Assembly: GCA_006538405.1 (NCBI GenBank)
Contig: BJKQ01000012.1
Location: forward strand, 717,001 to 781,000
Source of the DNA: Hansfordia pulvinata
Taxonomy: Eukaryota; Ascomycota; Sordariomycetes; Xylariales
Direction of reading: 5' to 3'
DNA length: 64,000 nt
Shown here: piece by piece, positions 44,707-55,629 of the stretch
Position numbering within the stretch: the stretch's first letter is position 1
Layout of the letters: every line of letters starts with the position of its first letter
Translations under genes and position numbers: made by a program
The notes under the pieces: generated by a model
What the model was told of the DNA's origin: nothing
The model's database searches: none
Seen by the model: the letters and a program-made list of their open reading frames with translations, nothing else

Positions 44707-45914
44707 CCTTCCTCCCTCCCGCAAGCGCCGCGTCGTCACGCCCGCCCGCCGCGAGCAGAATCGCATCGCCCAGAAGCTTCACCGTAGGGACCCGCCATCT
44801 TCTTATTCATCTCTACTCCGGCCATTGGTAGCCGACATGCTGACGCTCTCTCGTGTTCAGGCCAAAAGAAGCGGCACATTGCCTCTCAGGGCCAATCCGC
44901 CGGCGGCGAGCTGAGCCGCCAAGATGGCCACAGTCACGGACAAGGACATGAGTTTGGCCCAGGCCGACTCGACTCTGAAAGCCGCAAAGACGCCTGCCGC
45001 CATGTCGTGCTCGCCCCGAAAGAAGTAGAGCCGGCATCAAGAGAGCCTCCTGTGCTGAGCGCTCTTCCCTCCCCCCAATGAGCAAGTTCATCCCCGAGCC
45101 GGACGCCTTGCCCCGGGTGACTGTCGCCGCCCACCCACAGCCCGGATTTCCCCTCGCGTCAAGCCTGCCCTCGCAGGACGACATGGTCTCGATGCATGGC
45201 TCTTTTCTGGACATGATCCCCGGGAACGAACACAATGAATACCAGGACAACCCAGAATTTGAAGCTGTCCCGGTTCTCTCTGCCGCCACCGGGCTCTCAG
45301 ACCCCGGTTCTGACATCTCGCTCGATCCCATTGCTGACTCTCCGGGGAGTCTCAACCCTTTGCCTCCTTGCCCTTCTCTTTGGAGCTCTGACCCCACCGC
45401 CAATACCCTCCAGTTCCAGCAGAACAAGCTGCTTTTCGCCATGTTCCAGAACGCACTCTCACTCGGCTTCGATATCAACCGCCTGACCTTTCAGTGCACC
45501 TCTGCCTCCGGCCCCTTTTACATGTCGCCCTTCTACCGTCCGGATACCACCCCCTATGGTCCCGCTCACCCTGACTATGACCTGCCGTCGCACTGCCCTC
45601 CCAGTCTGCTCCCCACCCGCACTCAGCGTCTCATCCCCCATCACGCTTCTCTCGACCTCATCCCCTTGCCCCGCTTTCGCGACAAGGCCATCATGCTGGC
45701 TGCCGCCCTACCCCAGTTCTTCGATCTATGGGATCTGAAGCTCGACATCTACACCCGCGGCGCCATTCAAGTTGGCACCGACCAGAGGGGCGACCAACCC
45801 TGGGACTGCGCCGTTTTCAAGCCTCAGGCCTGGTTTCGCGACAAGTGGAACATGGCCATGGACAGGGATTCGGAATTCGCACCGGAGCACCGCGTTACCC
45901 GGGCAGAAGACTGA
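44564..45914 (+). CDS. bZIP-type transcription factor with DUF3425 domain, one apparent single-base loss
   Basis: Exon 1 is 44564-44783, intron 44784-44860, exon 2 is 44861-45914. N-terminal Pro/Ser region, (AQ) repeat from CACAGG units, then a basic region KRRVVTPARREQNRIAQKLHR with the invariant N66 and R74 spacing (Nx7R), split by the intron. It continues QKKRHIASQ, but no leucine heptads follow. The C-terminal DUF3425 domain (roughly 285-410) has LLFAMFQNALSLGFD, RLIPHHASLDLIPLPRFRD, QFFDLWDLKLDIYTRGAI and QPWDCAVFKPQAWFRDKW, diagnostic of this fungal regulator family. The frame is interrupted at 45070-45078 (C6 before AATG); one more C joins both parts and gives 1275 bp, 425 codons. Alternatively, translation could restart at ATG 45079 giving only the DUF3425 part. 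It is nuclear by inference. Confidence 0.77.
44667..44707. repeat. CACAGG hexanucleotide repeat in coding sequence
   Basis: About seven GCACAG units encoding an Ala-Gln repeat N-terminal to the basic region of the bZIP-like protein. Confidence 0.9.
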
Positions 45915-47338
45915 AACATTGGCCTGCTGAGGCTTTCCACGCAGATCCAACGCATATCACCAGCTCGGTTTGCCTACTGCCTCGGCGTTTCTTGCGCCTG
46001 TTCATGGCTAAACGCTGCCGCAACAGACTCGATCTAGAAAGCTTGGTTCCGCTCATAAAGACCCATTATCTCAAGAAGTGGGTAAAGATTTATGTACATG
46101 CTGCGTCGCGTCTGGACACCTACATCTGCGAAATGGCTATGCTCGCCTTTTTGCCTTGCATGGCTATACATGGGGTGTGTCAAGAGAGAGGAACAAAATC
46201 CCAGCACCTCCTGGCTTTTCAGTAATCCGGGCTCTGCCCCTTCAAACGCCGCTCTCTCTGATGGTCCGTCCAGTGCTGGCCCGCGAAGCTCGAGCATTTA
46301 GGGCGATATCATCGCACCCCGTCAACCCAGAACCCAGGCTCAGACGATTCCCCATACAGCCCTGGCCGAAGCAGTCCAGAGTGTTGGGACGGCAGGCTAC
46401 TAGCCAAGACTCCCTCCTTTTCACCAAGTCTCGTAAGCTGAGGCGTGACTTAAAGGCTTCGGCCGCCTGGCGCCGGGCAGCAAACTCGCTTATTGCGTCC
46501 GCCTCGGTCTTCGACAGCTCTGTCTCGCCGACAACATCTCAGCGCCCGTGCAGACTACGCAGAGTCTGTCCCTCCAGATCCAGGCGTCCGCCATCCGCTT
46601 TCGGGAGATCGTCGACCTTTATCATAGAGCTTTCTGCTACTATCGCTCCGGCACCATCGCGAGCTTCGACAAAGGGCAGGCGGGACGGCGAGCCTCAGCG
46701 ATGGCCGTACTGCTGAGGCAACCCGTGAAAATCAAAGGGATCTTCTGGAGCTTCAAGGTGGCTGGCTGTTGGTCCGGGTGGCGGCCTGCGGTCTACTCAG
46801 TACGGGACAGTAGAGGGGCCAGGCTGCGCACCGCAACCGCAGTGTGTGGTTACCTACGCTTCGGTCTTCCGCCTAGTAGGGCAGAAAGAAGAGATTTGGC
46901 CTGGCGGATTGCGGTATTTCTCACGTTGCGCAGAACAGTCTGTACTGTTTTGAGCCATAAGCCTGCCGTTATCAAAAGCCGTCCCACCCACCAGCTGTGG
47001 GTGGTAGACACATCCTTACACGTAGTGTGTCTGTGCAGCTGTCCGGATTGGCCTGTACCTGCTGCCTTACTGCGGGGGATCGACATGATGGTATGGCCTG
47101 TATGTCTATATACACTTGATGTACATTCTCTAGAGGGGCAGGAAAAGGAAGACATGTGCAAGCTCTGAACTCCTTCTCTTCTTCTTCTTCTTCTTCTTCT
47201 TCTTCTTCCCACGCCTGATACAAGACCATCATCCTGGCCGCTTTTCGCATGACGACCCAAGCCAGTCGGATTCCATTCCATTCACACATGCGAAAACCTC
47301 GACCTTCAGCTATCTCCCCCAGCCTCCGAGTCTCGCGT
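45915..47338. other. Intergenic, convergent, 1.4 kb
   Basis: Lies between the 3' ends of the bZIP gene (+) and the AAA ATPase gene (-). Overlapping frames on both strands show no domain. 47171-47209 is a (TTC)n tract of 10-12 units. Confidence 0.45.
47171..47209. repeat. (TTC)n trinucleotide repeat
   Basis: Tract of CTTCTT units in the 3' flank of the AAA ATPase gene. Confidence 0.95.
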
Positions 47339-50300
47339 TCAAGATGACCCACCACTACCGCTGCCGCCGCCGCCGCCGGCACCCCTGACGCGCGCGGCCT
47401 CGCCGTCCGAGCCCCCGTCCCGGCCCTGGGACCCGGGCGTCTCGAAGCCCATGCCCCTGCGGCCCTGGCGCCTCTTGCCTGGCGCCCCGCCCGCCAGGCC
47501 CGACCTGTCGCCGTACTGCTCGTCGAAGCGGCGCACCGCGGCCAGCGTGGCCGTGTCCTCGCCCGCGCTGGGCGCGATCTCGGCCAGCGCGCGGTCGAAG
47601 TGGCGTGGCAGCAGGACGCGGGTCCGGAGGGGTCCTCCGTCCTTCTTCTTGTCGTTGGTGGTGGCGGCGGCGGCGCTGTTTGCCGCCGAGGGCGACTTTT
47701 CCTGCCCCTCTTGTTGTGCCTGCTGCTGCTGCTGCTGCCGCTTCTCTTCAGCCAGCTGGCGGTGCCTCTCCTCGCGCTCCAGGAGTTCCATGAGCCGCGA
47801 TACGGCGGCGGAGCGCGACCACCACTCCTGTTCCTCATCGCGTTGCTTCTCGTCCGGTGCTTGGACCAACTCCTCTTCTCCGCCCTTGGTGGTGGTGGAG
47901 GACGGCGAGCTGCGCGGCCGCCTGTCCGCTTCCCGCAGGCCGGCCAGCGCCTCCAGGACCTTGGACGACGCCTCCTTCACGGCCTGCAGGCGGTCTGCGG
48001 CCTTGGTCGCCTCGGACTCGGGTGATTGGGGGTTGGTGGATGCCGCAGCCTTGTCTCCGCTTGCGGTCGTCTCGGGGGCTTCAGAAGAGAAAAAGGTCCC
48101 AGCATGAGTCTCCGTCTTCTCGGCGGTAGCAGCCTCCTCCTCGGGCTTGTTCTCCTGGGCAGACGTATGAGCGCCACGGTCCCCGCCTTGCTCCTTCTGC
48201 TTCAGCTCCAGGTCCAGCTGCTCCTTGACGGCGGCCATGGCGGCGGCGACGCAGACGTTCTTGAGGTCGGAGCCTGAGTAGAGCGGCGTGCGGCGGGCCA
48301 GGTCAGCCAGGTCGACGCCCGGCCCCAGGCGCTCGCTCTGGAGGTGGATGCGCAGGATGGCGGCGCGGTCGACCTCGCGGGGCAGGTCGAGCAGCAGGCG
48401 GCGGGGCAGGCGGCGCAGGACGGCGTCGTCGAGGTCGAAGGGCCGGTTCGTGGCGGCGACGATGAAGGCGCGCATGCGGCCCATGCCGTCCCACTGGCGC
48501 AGGAACTCGTTGAGGATCTCGCGTCGCGAGCTGCTCGCCGAGTCGTGGCCCCGGCCGCGCGAGGCCAGGAGCGCGTCGGCCTCGTCGATGAAGATGACCA
48601 TGGGCTCCAATTTGCGCGCCAACGAGAAGATGGCCCGCACCACCTTCTCCGACTCGCCCATGTACGTTTGGTGGACCGTGGCACCGTCCACCTCCAGCAT
48701 CGTGCACCCGCTCTCCTTAGCGATCGCCTTGGCCAGCAGCGTCTTGCCCGTGCCGGGGGGGCCGTACAGCAGCGCCCCCGGAATGCGCTCGTTCGCCAGG
48801 AGACCGTACGAGAACTCCTCGGGCCGCTGCAGCGACAGCATCGTGAGCATTTTGACGCCGGCAATCGTCTCGGGCGGCGCGTGTACGTCGTCGAACGTGG
48901 TCCGAATCGCGCCAGTCTCTATCAAAGACGACAGCAGGCTCTTCTCGTGCGTATCCAGACCGCGATACAGCTCGAACCGCTTCTTACTCTGCTCGGCCTT
49001 GGCCTGGTCCTTGTGCTCGTGGCCGAGGTTGCTCGATTCGCCGCCGATCAGTACATTCTGCCAGGATGCGGTGAGTGAGTCAAGTATCTCGGGGCGAAGC
49101 AGCAATTCATTGTGACCAGACAGCACACTGCTCTCCAGGGCCTTTAGGAGAAGCTTGGGCTTGGACGGCGACGGCTGGTTCTCTTCCCACAGGCCCAGCA
49201 TGATGGAGGCATAGTGGAGCGCCTCGGCGTGGCATATGGCTCTCATCCGCCAGTGCGCTCGCGCCCTGGGCCCCGCGATAAATCTGCCTGAGGCCGTCAT
49301 GTTGTCAAAGGCAGACTCTGGGATGAAGGTGGCCGAATCCGTCGAGTCAGCCCCGGACATGGCGTGGAAGACGGTGGCCACCATCTTGCAGTTTTGCGTG
49401 ATCAAGTCCCGCCCCATGTGCTGTCGCATGTAGCTCGAGGCCGCCGCCTCTGCAAGCACGGGGATTTCGACCACGTTGTCGAAAGACGACATTTCCACAA
49501 TGGCCTCGGCATGCCTGGCCGCGGCGCCTTTCTTCGTCCGCTCCTCGTGGCTACAGCATGTGCCCACGAGGGCAATCTTGCGCCCGCCCGCCCACATGTT
49601 GCTAACGGCCTTGCGGATCTTGCCGACCAAAGCGGCGCCGGCCTCGGCGTCCAGGCTGAGGGCGACAAAGTCTTCAACGTGGACAATCAGGGGGCGTTCA
49701 GGGTCGGTCTCCAGATCGGCAGCGTGGAGCAGCTCGTCCAGAACGCTGTTGATCTTCAAGTCCTCCCACAGATCCTCGTTCTTGCCGCGACCGCCGCCGA
49801 GGAACTCGTCCACGAGTGACCCAATGGCCTTCTTCCCGTCCTTGCGAGATTTGTCCTCAACGGACTGGCTGGCGTAGTTGATGACTATGGTCCCGTCGTC
49901 GGCGCCCTCGTCGTCGGTGGCGCGGGCGGCCGGGCTGGGCGGCATCTGGCTGGCGTTCTCGGCGACGCGGTAAGGCATGTGCGTCAGGCTGCTGGGGGCA
50001 TGGACGATGTTCTGGCCCAGGTAGCTGCCGATGATGGAGGCCAAGTCAGCCGCGCCGAGGTGCAAGACGTCGGCACAGACGTATGAGGCGAGGCTCGCGA
50101 CGGCCTCGCGGGGAAGGCTCCGGTGGCCCGGGGGCATGATGAAGCTGAACAGCGTCGCGGGGCGTTGGAGATGGGCGGACGTGATGCCCTTGGGAGCCCG
50201 GGCGTTGACCGCAGCGCGCAGCGCCAGCGCCATCCGATCCCACTGGGGCATGAACAGCCGAGACGCGTGCCTCTGCACCGCGAGCTGCCCGTAGCCCCGC

Positions 50301-51214
50301 CGGAGCGCAGCGACTTGTCCGTTCACATGCTCGGGCAGGATGCCTTTGTCCTCACACCGATCTAGGAAAGGCGTGGTGTAGTCGAGCACGGAGGCCGGGT
50401 GGTAAGGGGGAAGAACGGGCACGCGCTTGGCCGCATCGGGGCCGTACAGGCAGTGCACTACGCGGTACAGGGACCACTGGTCGTGGTAAGAGAACCAACT
50501 GAACTTCTCCAGCCACGCTTCGGCCGTCTCTGCGTCGCGGACGACAGCGCCAAGGTGGTCAGGGTCGATGTCGAAGTCGTCCATGCGGGCGTCAAGTTGC
50601 TTGGAGAGGGTGGGCGGCTCGCTCATAGCTTCGTCCAAAATGTCGTGACTGGCTTCGGGATTGGTATATACGGCGCGGAGGGCCGCATCGGTGCCAGACC
50701 ACATTCCGGCCTTGACGTCCCACCGCGAGATGTTGGCGTCGAGGAAGCCGGCAGGCAGCTGGACCGGGGGCAGCTCCTTGCTGTTGTTGCGGACCGCCCG
50801 GGACCTGAGAGACCCGGAGTTGGCGGCAGACCCGACGCCGCGCCTCTTGCGGCCCTGGCTCTCTGGGCCATCACCGGTAGGGGTCTCGGGGTTGCCGGTG
50901 CTGGTGCCGGGGTGGGCGTTGCTGGCGCCACGCGGCTCGTCTTCGGCTGGGGGCTCTTCCGGCGGCGGAGTGGGAGATGGAGATGGGGATTCGGCCGCAG
51001 TCTCCGCGGCCGTGGCGTAGGAGCGACGGCAGACGGCCGGTGTCGGTGTCGGTGCCGGTGTCTTCGTCGTGGTCGCTAGGGACCGCGAGCGAGGCGGCAG
51101 CGAGGCGCGCTGGAGGCGCAGGACGCGGCCATGGTTAGCGGCGAGCGCGGCCACAGCGGCCGGGGCGCGCCGGGACACGGGGCCGAGTCGGCAGGCCAGC
51201 CATTGTGCATGCAT
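47339..51214 (-). CDS. Large mitochondrial AAA+ ATPase (MSP1/ATAD1-like catalytic module)
   Basis: Intronless 1291-codon frame. The N-terminus (MHAQWLACRLGPVSRRAP..LRLQRASLPPRSRSLATT) is Arg/Ala/Leu-rich and without acids, a good mitochondrial presequence. The middle (about 460-640) holds a degenerate nucleotide-binding-like module with LIVHVEDFVALS and IALVGTC but no Walker A. The active AAA domain is at about 760-1010: Walker A GPPGTGKTLLAKA (about 818), the pore-loop region TYMGESEKVVRAIF, Walker B VIFIDEADALL, sensor 1 VAATNRPFDLDDAVLRR and Arg residues in RRLPRR. This type of module extracts or remodels membrane proteins. The closest described relatives are Msp1/ATAD1, though those are about a quarter of this size. 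The last ~280 residues are charged (EEEELVQ-type, KRQQQQQQAQQE coiled coil) and end in a Gly/Ser tail. It presumably acts in the mitochondrial matrix or inner membrane. Confidence 0.9.
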   Translation of the reverse strand: MHAQWLACRLGPVSRRAPAAVAALAANHGRVLRLQRASLPPRSRSLATTTKTPAPTPTPAVCRRSYATAAETAAESPSPSPTPPPEEPPAEDEPRGASNAHPGTSTGNPETPTGDGPESQGRKRRGVGSAANSGSLRSRAVRNNSKELPPVQLPAGFLDANISRWDVKAGMWSGTDAALRAVYTNPEASHDILDEAMSEPPTLSKQLDARMDDFDIDPDHLGAVVRDAETAEAWLEKFSWFSYHDQWSLYRVVHCLYGPDAAKRVPVLPPYHPASVLDYTTPFLDRCEDKGILPEHVNGQVAALRRGYGQLAVQRHASRLFMPQWDRMALALRAAVNARAPKGITSAHLQRPATLFSFIMPPGHRSLPREAVASLASYVCADVLHLGAADLASIIGSYLGQNIVHAPSSLTHMPYRVAENASQMPPSPAARATDDEGADDGTIVINYASQSVEDKSRKDGKKAIGSLVDEFLGGGRGKNEDLWEDLKINSVLDELLHAADLETDPERPLIVHVEDFVALSLDAEAGAALVGKIRKAVSNMWAGGRKIALVGTCCSHEERTKKGAAARHAEAIVEMSSFDNVVEIPVLAEAAASSYMRQHMGRDLITQNCKMVATVFHAMSGADSTDSATFIPESAFDNMTASGRFIAGPRARAHWRMRAICHAEALHYASIMLGLWEENQPSPSKPKLLLKALESSVLSGHNELLLRPEILDSLTASWQNVLIGGESSNLGHEHKDQAKAEQSKKRFELYRGLDTHEKSLLSSLIETGAIRTTFDDVHAPPETIAGVKMLTMLSLQRPEEFSYGLLANERIPGALLYGPPGTGKTLLAKAIAKESGCTMLEVDGATVHQTYMGESEKVVRAIFSLARKLEPMVIFIDEADALLASRGRGHDSASSSRREILNEFLRQWDGMGRMRAFIVAATNRPFDLDDAVLRRLPRRLLLDLPREVDRAAILRIHLQSERLGPGVDLADLARRTPLYSGSDLKNVCVAAAMAAVKEQLDLELKQKEQGGDRGAHTSAQENKPEEEAATAEKTETHAGTFFSSEAPETTASGDKAAASTNPQSPESEATKAADRLQAVKEASSKVLEALAGLREADRRPRSSPSSTTTKGGEEELVQAPDEKQRDEEQEWWSRSAAVSRLMELLEREERHRQLAEEKRQQQQQQAQQEGQEKSPSAANSAAAATTNDKKKDGGPLRTRVLLPRHFDRALAEIAPSAGEDTATLAAVRRFDEQYGDRSGLAGGAPGKRRQGRRGMGFETPGSQGRDGGSDGEAARVRGAGGGGGSGSGGSS

Positions 51215-51820
51215 CCGGGAGGTTGTGTTGTCGCTCGGGTCGAGCAGGCGGATGCATTGCGCGGTGGATGGGGGAGGGCGAGGTTCCAGTCCGGAGTGTC
51301 GATCGATGCTGAACCGGCCAGCCTGTCGTGGCTTCCTGTGACGAATCTTTTTTGTTTCTCTCGAGCGCGCGCGCGCGTGCGTGCAGACCGATTACGTAAG
51401 GCTCCCACCTAGTGCGAGCGCACGGTTTAAGGTTTAGCGCCTTTTAGCGTTGGAAAAGAAGGCTTAACCCAAAGTGGGCCTTTGTTAATCAGGCTTCACA
51501 TCATCCGGAAGGCTCGCGTAAAAGGCATGGAACCACCGCAGCATTCACACAAAGCACAGACACTGCGTAAGAAACCCTGTATGTCCCGGAAGCTTTCATA
51601 GAAAAAATTGATAGTCCGATTCGGTTCTGGAAAGCTATCCTGAGATTGGAAGTATATGATTCGAATTGAAAAATGCCATAAAACGGCAACCCAAGTCAGT
51701 GGTGAACGCGTCGGGTTGACTAAGTCGCGGGTCCACCGCAAAGTCTCTCGGGATGAAAAGAAGAATAAGTTGTCGTCTATGCCGCTGTCCTGCAGCGCCA
51801 TCTGATCCCACCTCCCTGTC
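51215..51820. other. Intergenic, tandem minus-strand genes
   Basis: 606 bp: AAA ATPase leader (CG-rich run GAGCGCGCGCGCGCGTGCG at 51365-51383), then a lower-G+C stretch that is the 3' flank of the CAP gene. No gene is seen. Confidence 0.5.
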
Positions 51821-52441
51821 CTACGAGGTCGGGCGGAAGACATTGTACAGAGTCATGGGCCAGTCCACGCCGTTGTTGGTGAAAGCCATGTTGCCTGTCA
51901 GTGTCCCGCCGATAAGTATTCAGTCAGCCAAGATGCATTCTCGTAGCAAGAAGAACACTAGGTAGAGAGCGAGAAAGAGAGAGAGAGAGAGAGGAATCGG
52001 GGCGTATAATAAGGAAGCCTCCCTTACCGGCCGGATAGTACAGGCACAGGACCTGCGTGTGCCAGTCGTCGCTGCAGCTGTTGCTGATGGCGCAGCCGAC
52101 CGACGTCGACGAGTTCCACACCATCTGCGTGAAGTGGCCCGTGTCCTGCAGCGACACGCCGTCGCCCGAGTCCGACTTGGCCGTGCCCTCAAACGAGTTG
52201 CACAGGTAGTCGTCCGACATGGCCGTGTAGTTGGACCGCTCGCTGTACCTGTAGGTTTGATCGTGTGAGAAGAAAGAGGGACCTGGCTGCTCAGGGGGTA
52301 AAGAGAAGAGCCAAGGGTGGGGGAGGAAGAAGACCCTTTCGAACTCTCTCTCTCAAGGAATGTCTTACCATGAACTGAGCGCGCTCGAGATGACGCCGCT
52401 GTTGGTGCTGTCGCCGTACCAGTTGCTGCCGGCGGTGCTGT

Positions 52442-52482
<41 letters not shown>

Positions 52483-53491
52483 GGAGCTTCGGGGCACGGC
52501 TTGACAGGGCTGAGGGCAACTCGGAAACTCACGGATCGCCGCTGGGGCAGTTCCCGTCGGCCATGTACCCCTGGGCCTGGGCCTGCAGGGTCTCGTTGAG
52601 CACCATCGGGCACGCGCCGTGCAGGGCGCGGTACCTGTTGTGCGTCGCGACGTAGTCGTCGCCCTCGTCGAACTCGGGGGCCTGGTCCTGCGTCACCCAC
52701 ATGGGGAACGACGGCCCGCCCCAGTACCGGGCCACGTCCCAGCTCGACGTGGGCGACGGGATCGCGGGCCCGTTGTCCGGCCGCGTCACCTGCGTCGAGC
52801 ACGCCGTCGGGGCCGCCGCCGCCGCCGCCGCCGACCCCGCACCGGGGCTCTGCTCCGCGTACGAGCTCATCGAGGTCGTTGCTGCCGGCGCGGTCGGGGC
52901 CGCCGCCGGGGAGCTGCTCGTGCTGTAGGAGGTCATGCTGGAAGAGCTGGACGAGGAAGAGTGGGAGGAGGAGGAGGGGGCGGCAGAGTAAGACGACGGG
53001 ACCGGGGGGTAGGACATGACCGGTGGGCTTGGGGGTGCCGGCGCCGCGCTGTACGGACTGCCCATGCCGCCGGAAGCGGCTGCAGGAGTCGAGGCAGGGT
53101 ATGCTGGCGGGGCCGAGGAAGAGGGCGGGTGTGCCATCGCCGCGGAGGACGGTGTCTGGTACGCGGCTGAGACCTCCGAGGACGGCGCCGTGGTGGCGGG
53201 CTTGGTCGGGTAAGAGTTGGCAGGCGGCGCCGGGGGCCCGGAGTCCCCAGTCGTCGCGGCCGGATACCCCCCCTGAGCGCCCGCCTCCGGGTAGCCCGGG
53301 CCACCGGCGCCCGGGTGGCCGAAACCGCCGGCAACCGGGTAGCCATGGCCGGGCCGGGCGTTCCAGGAGGACCCGTGGTGCCGGCCATGGTCCCATCCGC
53401 CGCCAAACCGGTCCCACGTGGGGTAGTGCTGCCAGGGTGCGGCTACCGCTCCGGCGGCCAGCGCCAGGGGGAGAAGCGCCGAGCAGTGCAT
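51821..53491 (-). CDS. Secreted CAP-superfamily (SCP/PR-1-like) protein with long low-complexity linker
   Basis: Exons 53491-52533, 52437-52369, 52248-52028 and 51894-51821; 1323 bp, 440 residues, all phases agree. The signal peptide is MHCSALLPLALAAGAVAA. Residues ~20-250 are Gly/His/Pro-rich, then Ser/Pro/Ala-rich (SSSSHSSSSSSSS), a likely O-glycosylated stalk. The CAP domain begins at about 285: DDYVATHNRYRALHG, ALSSWYSERSNY, CAP1 GHFTQMVWNSSTSVGC and CAP2-like VLCLYYPAGN, with paired cysteines. CAP proteins bind sterols and lipids and are secreted; in yeast (Pry proteins) they export acetylated sterols, and in plant or animal pathogens they can act in virulence. Introns 1 and 3 carry GA/CT microsatellites on the coding-strand polypyrimidine side. 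Confidence 0.93.
52446..52477. repeat. (GA)n microsatellite in CAP gene intron 1
   Basis: About 16 GA units occupying a third of the 95-bp intron 52532-52438. On the coding strand it is (TC)n, i.e. the polypyrimidine tract close to the acceptor. Confidence 0.93.
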
Positions 53492-55629
53492 CGTGTTGTG
53501 GGCCGCGGCTTGTGAAGAGAGATGAGGAATAGCTGCAAAAACGGGATGCCTCCTGAGACTGAAGAGTTAAAAGACGGCGACTTCGTCGTCCCACGTTGAC
53601 AATATAAGCAATGATTTGGGCCAAAAGTAGTTGCTGGCAAGGTTCGTGTACCTAGGTCAACCGCCGCTCCGCGAAGTGAATTGTTGGGTCTGAAGGTGCT
53701 TGAAGAAGCGTGGAGGTGAAGACAAGGAATGACTATAGCTAATAACTATGAAAAAGAATGAACGAATCGGATGACTCTAGTCCTGACAGCCGCCACACTC
53801 GCGCTGATGGCCTCGAGAAATCAGCAGGCATGATGGCTGTTGGGCCCAGGGCATTATATATCACTCGCTGCTCTACGGTGAAGTCTTCCCCAAAGCTCCG
53901 TCGGTGCATAAATAGAAGCATGATACCCGTCATGTGTCAAACCAGAAGGCATCCGACTGGTATACGTGTGAACGGGTTCTTCGTGCAGAATCCTCCAGCC
54001 TGAGGCTTCTGCTTGATTCCGTCCTCTGCAAGCTGAACCCCGAGCCCAAGGGAAAGAGTCTGAGCCGGCAGGAAACACCGATAATGAGCATCCATCTAGA
54101 CTTCGAGATTGACCCCTCATTCTAGATTGAGCCACTGTCTTCGACGCGCGAGGGATCGCGCATCATCCGATCTCAGGCAGCCGTCTTCGCCTTACAGGCA
54201 GCGCGGAATAACCAAATGCATGAACAGGATTGGCAGGGCTTCCTGGGCTCCGATAAGCTTTCACGATCAAACACAAAAGGAGAGCTATCTCCATCTGGAG
54301 GCCATTTATAGCCAAGCAATCAATCAAGATTCCAAGACACCTTCATTTTGTGCGGGGGCCACGGACAGTCAGTCCATGGCGGCAGGCCTTTCGGCATCTG
54401 CGGTCATCGAAAGACTCCTCAACCTGGCGTCAAGTTGCCGGAAGCCTAGAGTCGTCCATAAAGGACTTTTTGTCTGAAGATGAACATTCTCTCATGGCAG
54501 ATCAAAAGCTCAAGCGCCGAGACTTGGTAGGCATTTTTCTGGATGTGGCACGCAGGTGGTTTGCAGCCGTGGGAGTACTCGTCTTGCCATACATGAGGGC
54601 CTGCCAGGTCAATACCTACTCTTCGACCTCTGCATTTTCTGCGCCCTTCGCAACGAAGCCCAGATCTACAGCTTGGACACGCGTCTGCGCGCAATTCCGC
54701 CCGGGCCGCCGAGTAACGAAAAGGGGCCCCAACCACGACTTTAGGTGGCACCCACATCCGAGAAGGAGCCATACGCTGCGCTGGTCGAGCGGTATTCCTG
54801 CGCAGCCTGCATCAGGCCCACGAGGGATCTTCCCGGGCATCAATTTGAAACCCGATCCGCATTCCACGTTGATTGCAATACGCTCTCGCCGTCGCGGTCA
54901 CTGAGAGATGGAGGAGAGCCAGAAGACTCGAGCACCCGCTGGCTTCGAGCACCCGCTAGCTTCGGGCCTGGGTTATTGAAAGCACGAGTGACTACTTTCC
55001 ATGTCAATAGAATTATGTACGGTGCCAGAAGGATGCCCAATATACAGAATGCTGGCAAAGACAGGCAACAACCCGGCGCGATGCGGCGGCTAGGCTTGCT
55101 GCTCGACCCTTCCACGCCTGAGACGCTATCGACAAGCTGAGGTTTCGTCCCATTCCCAATTCCTCGCCCTTTTCGTCCCGATCTCATTCAAAACGTGAAC
55201 TCGTAAAAACTGCCGCGGCAGTCGCCAAAAAGCCGGTCACAGACCTGCGCTGGGGCGTCCAACCCGCCCGCAAGGTTCTGTGTCCCACCCCTGCAGAATC
55301 GTTGCCCATGGAGCAGCGGCACTGCACCAGCTCTTCGAATAGCTTGAACCGACTGACAAGGGGCAGACCTTCAGCACGAACCAGCCCATCTCTCGCACTC
55401 GGTCCGGATGCTGACCTCGGCCCGAGAAACTCATCGAAGCTCGAGGGGAAGCAAGTGGGCGCGGTGTTCCTCGCGGCGTGCCCATGTTCTGTCTGCTGCA
55501 AAGCTGAGGGGCATCGTCGTCAAGCCTCGGCACGCGTCGTGTTTGGTTATCGTGTAAGAACGGGCCGACCAAGGTCACCATGGCCCGCTTCAACAACATG
55601 AGGATAGATTGCCAGTCAAACACCCGGAA
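53492..55629. other. Gene-poor interval, 2.1 kb
   Basis: CAP gene promoter (53492-53700; TACCTAGGT at 53650), then mixed sequence of average G+C with overlapping short frames on both strands and no domain, and the 3' flank of the Zn2Cys6 gene. GAGTACTCGTC at 54573-54583 belongs to the dispersed motif family. Confidence 0.45.

Noticed and set aside
46078..47168. Several 150-210-codon plus-strand frames downstream of the bZIP gene
   Set aside because: They overlap one another in different frames, show no domain, and have no coherent exon structure.
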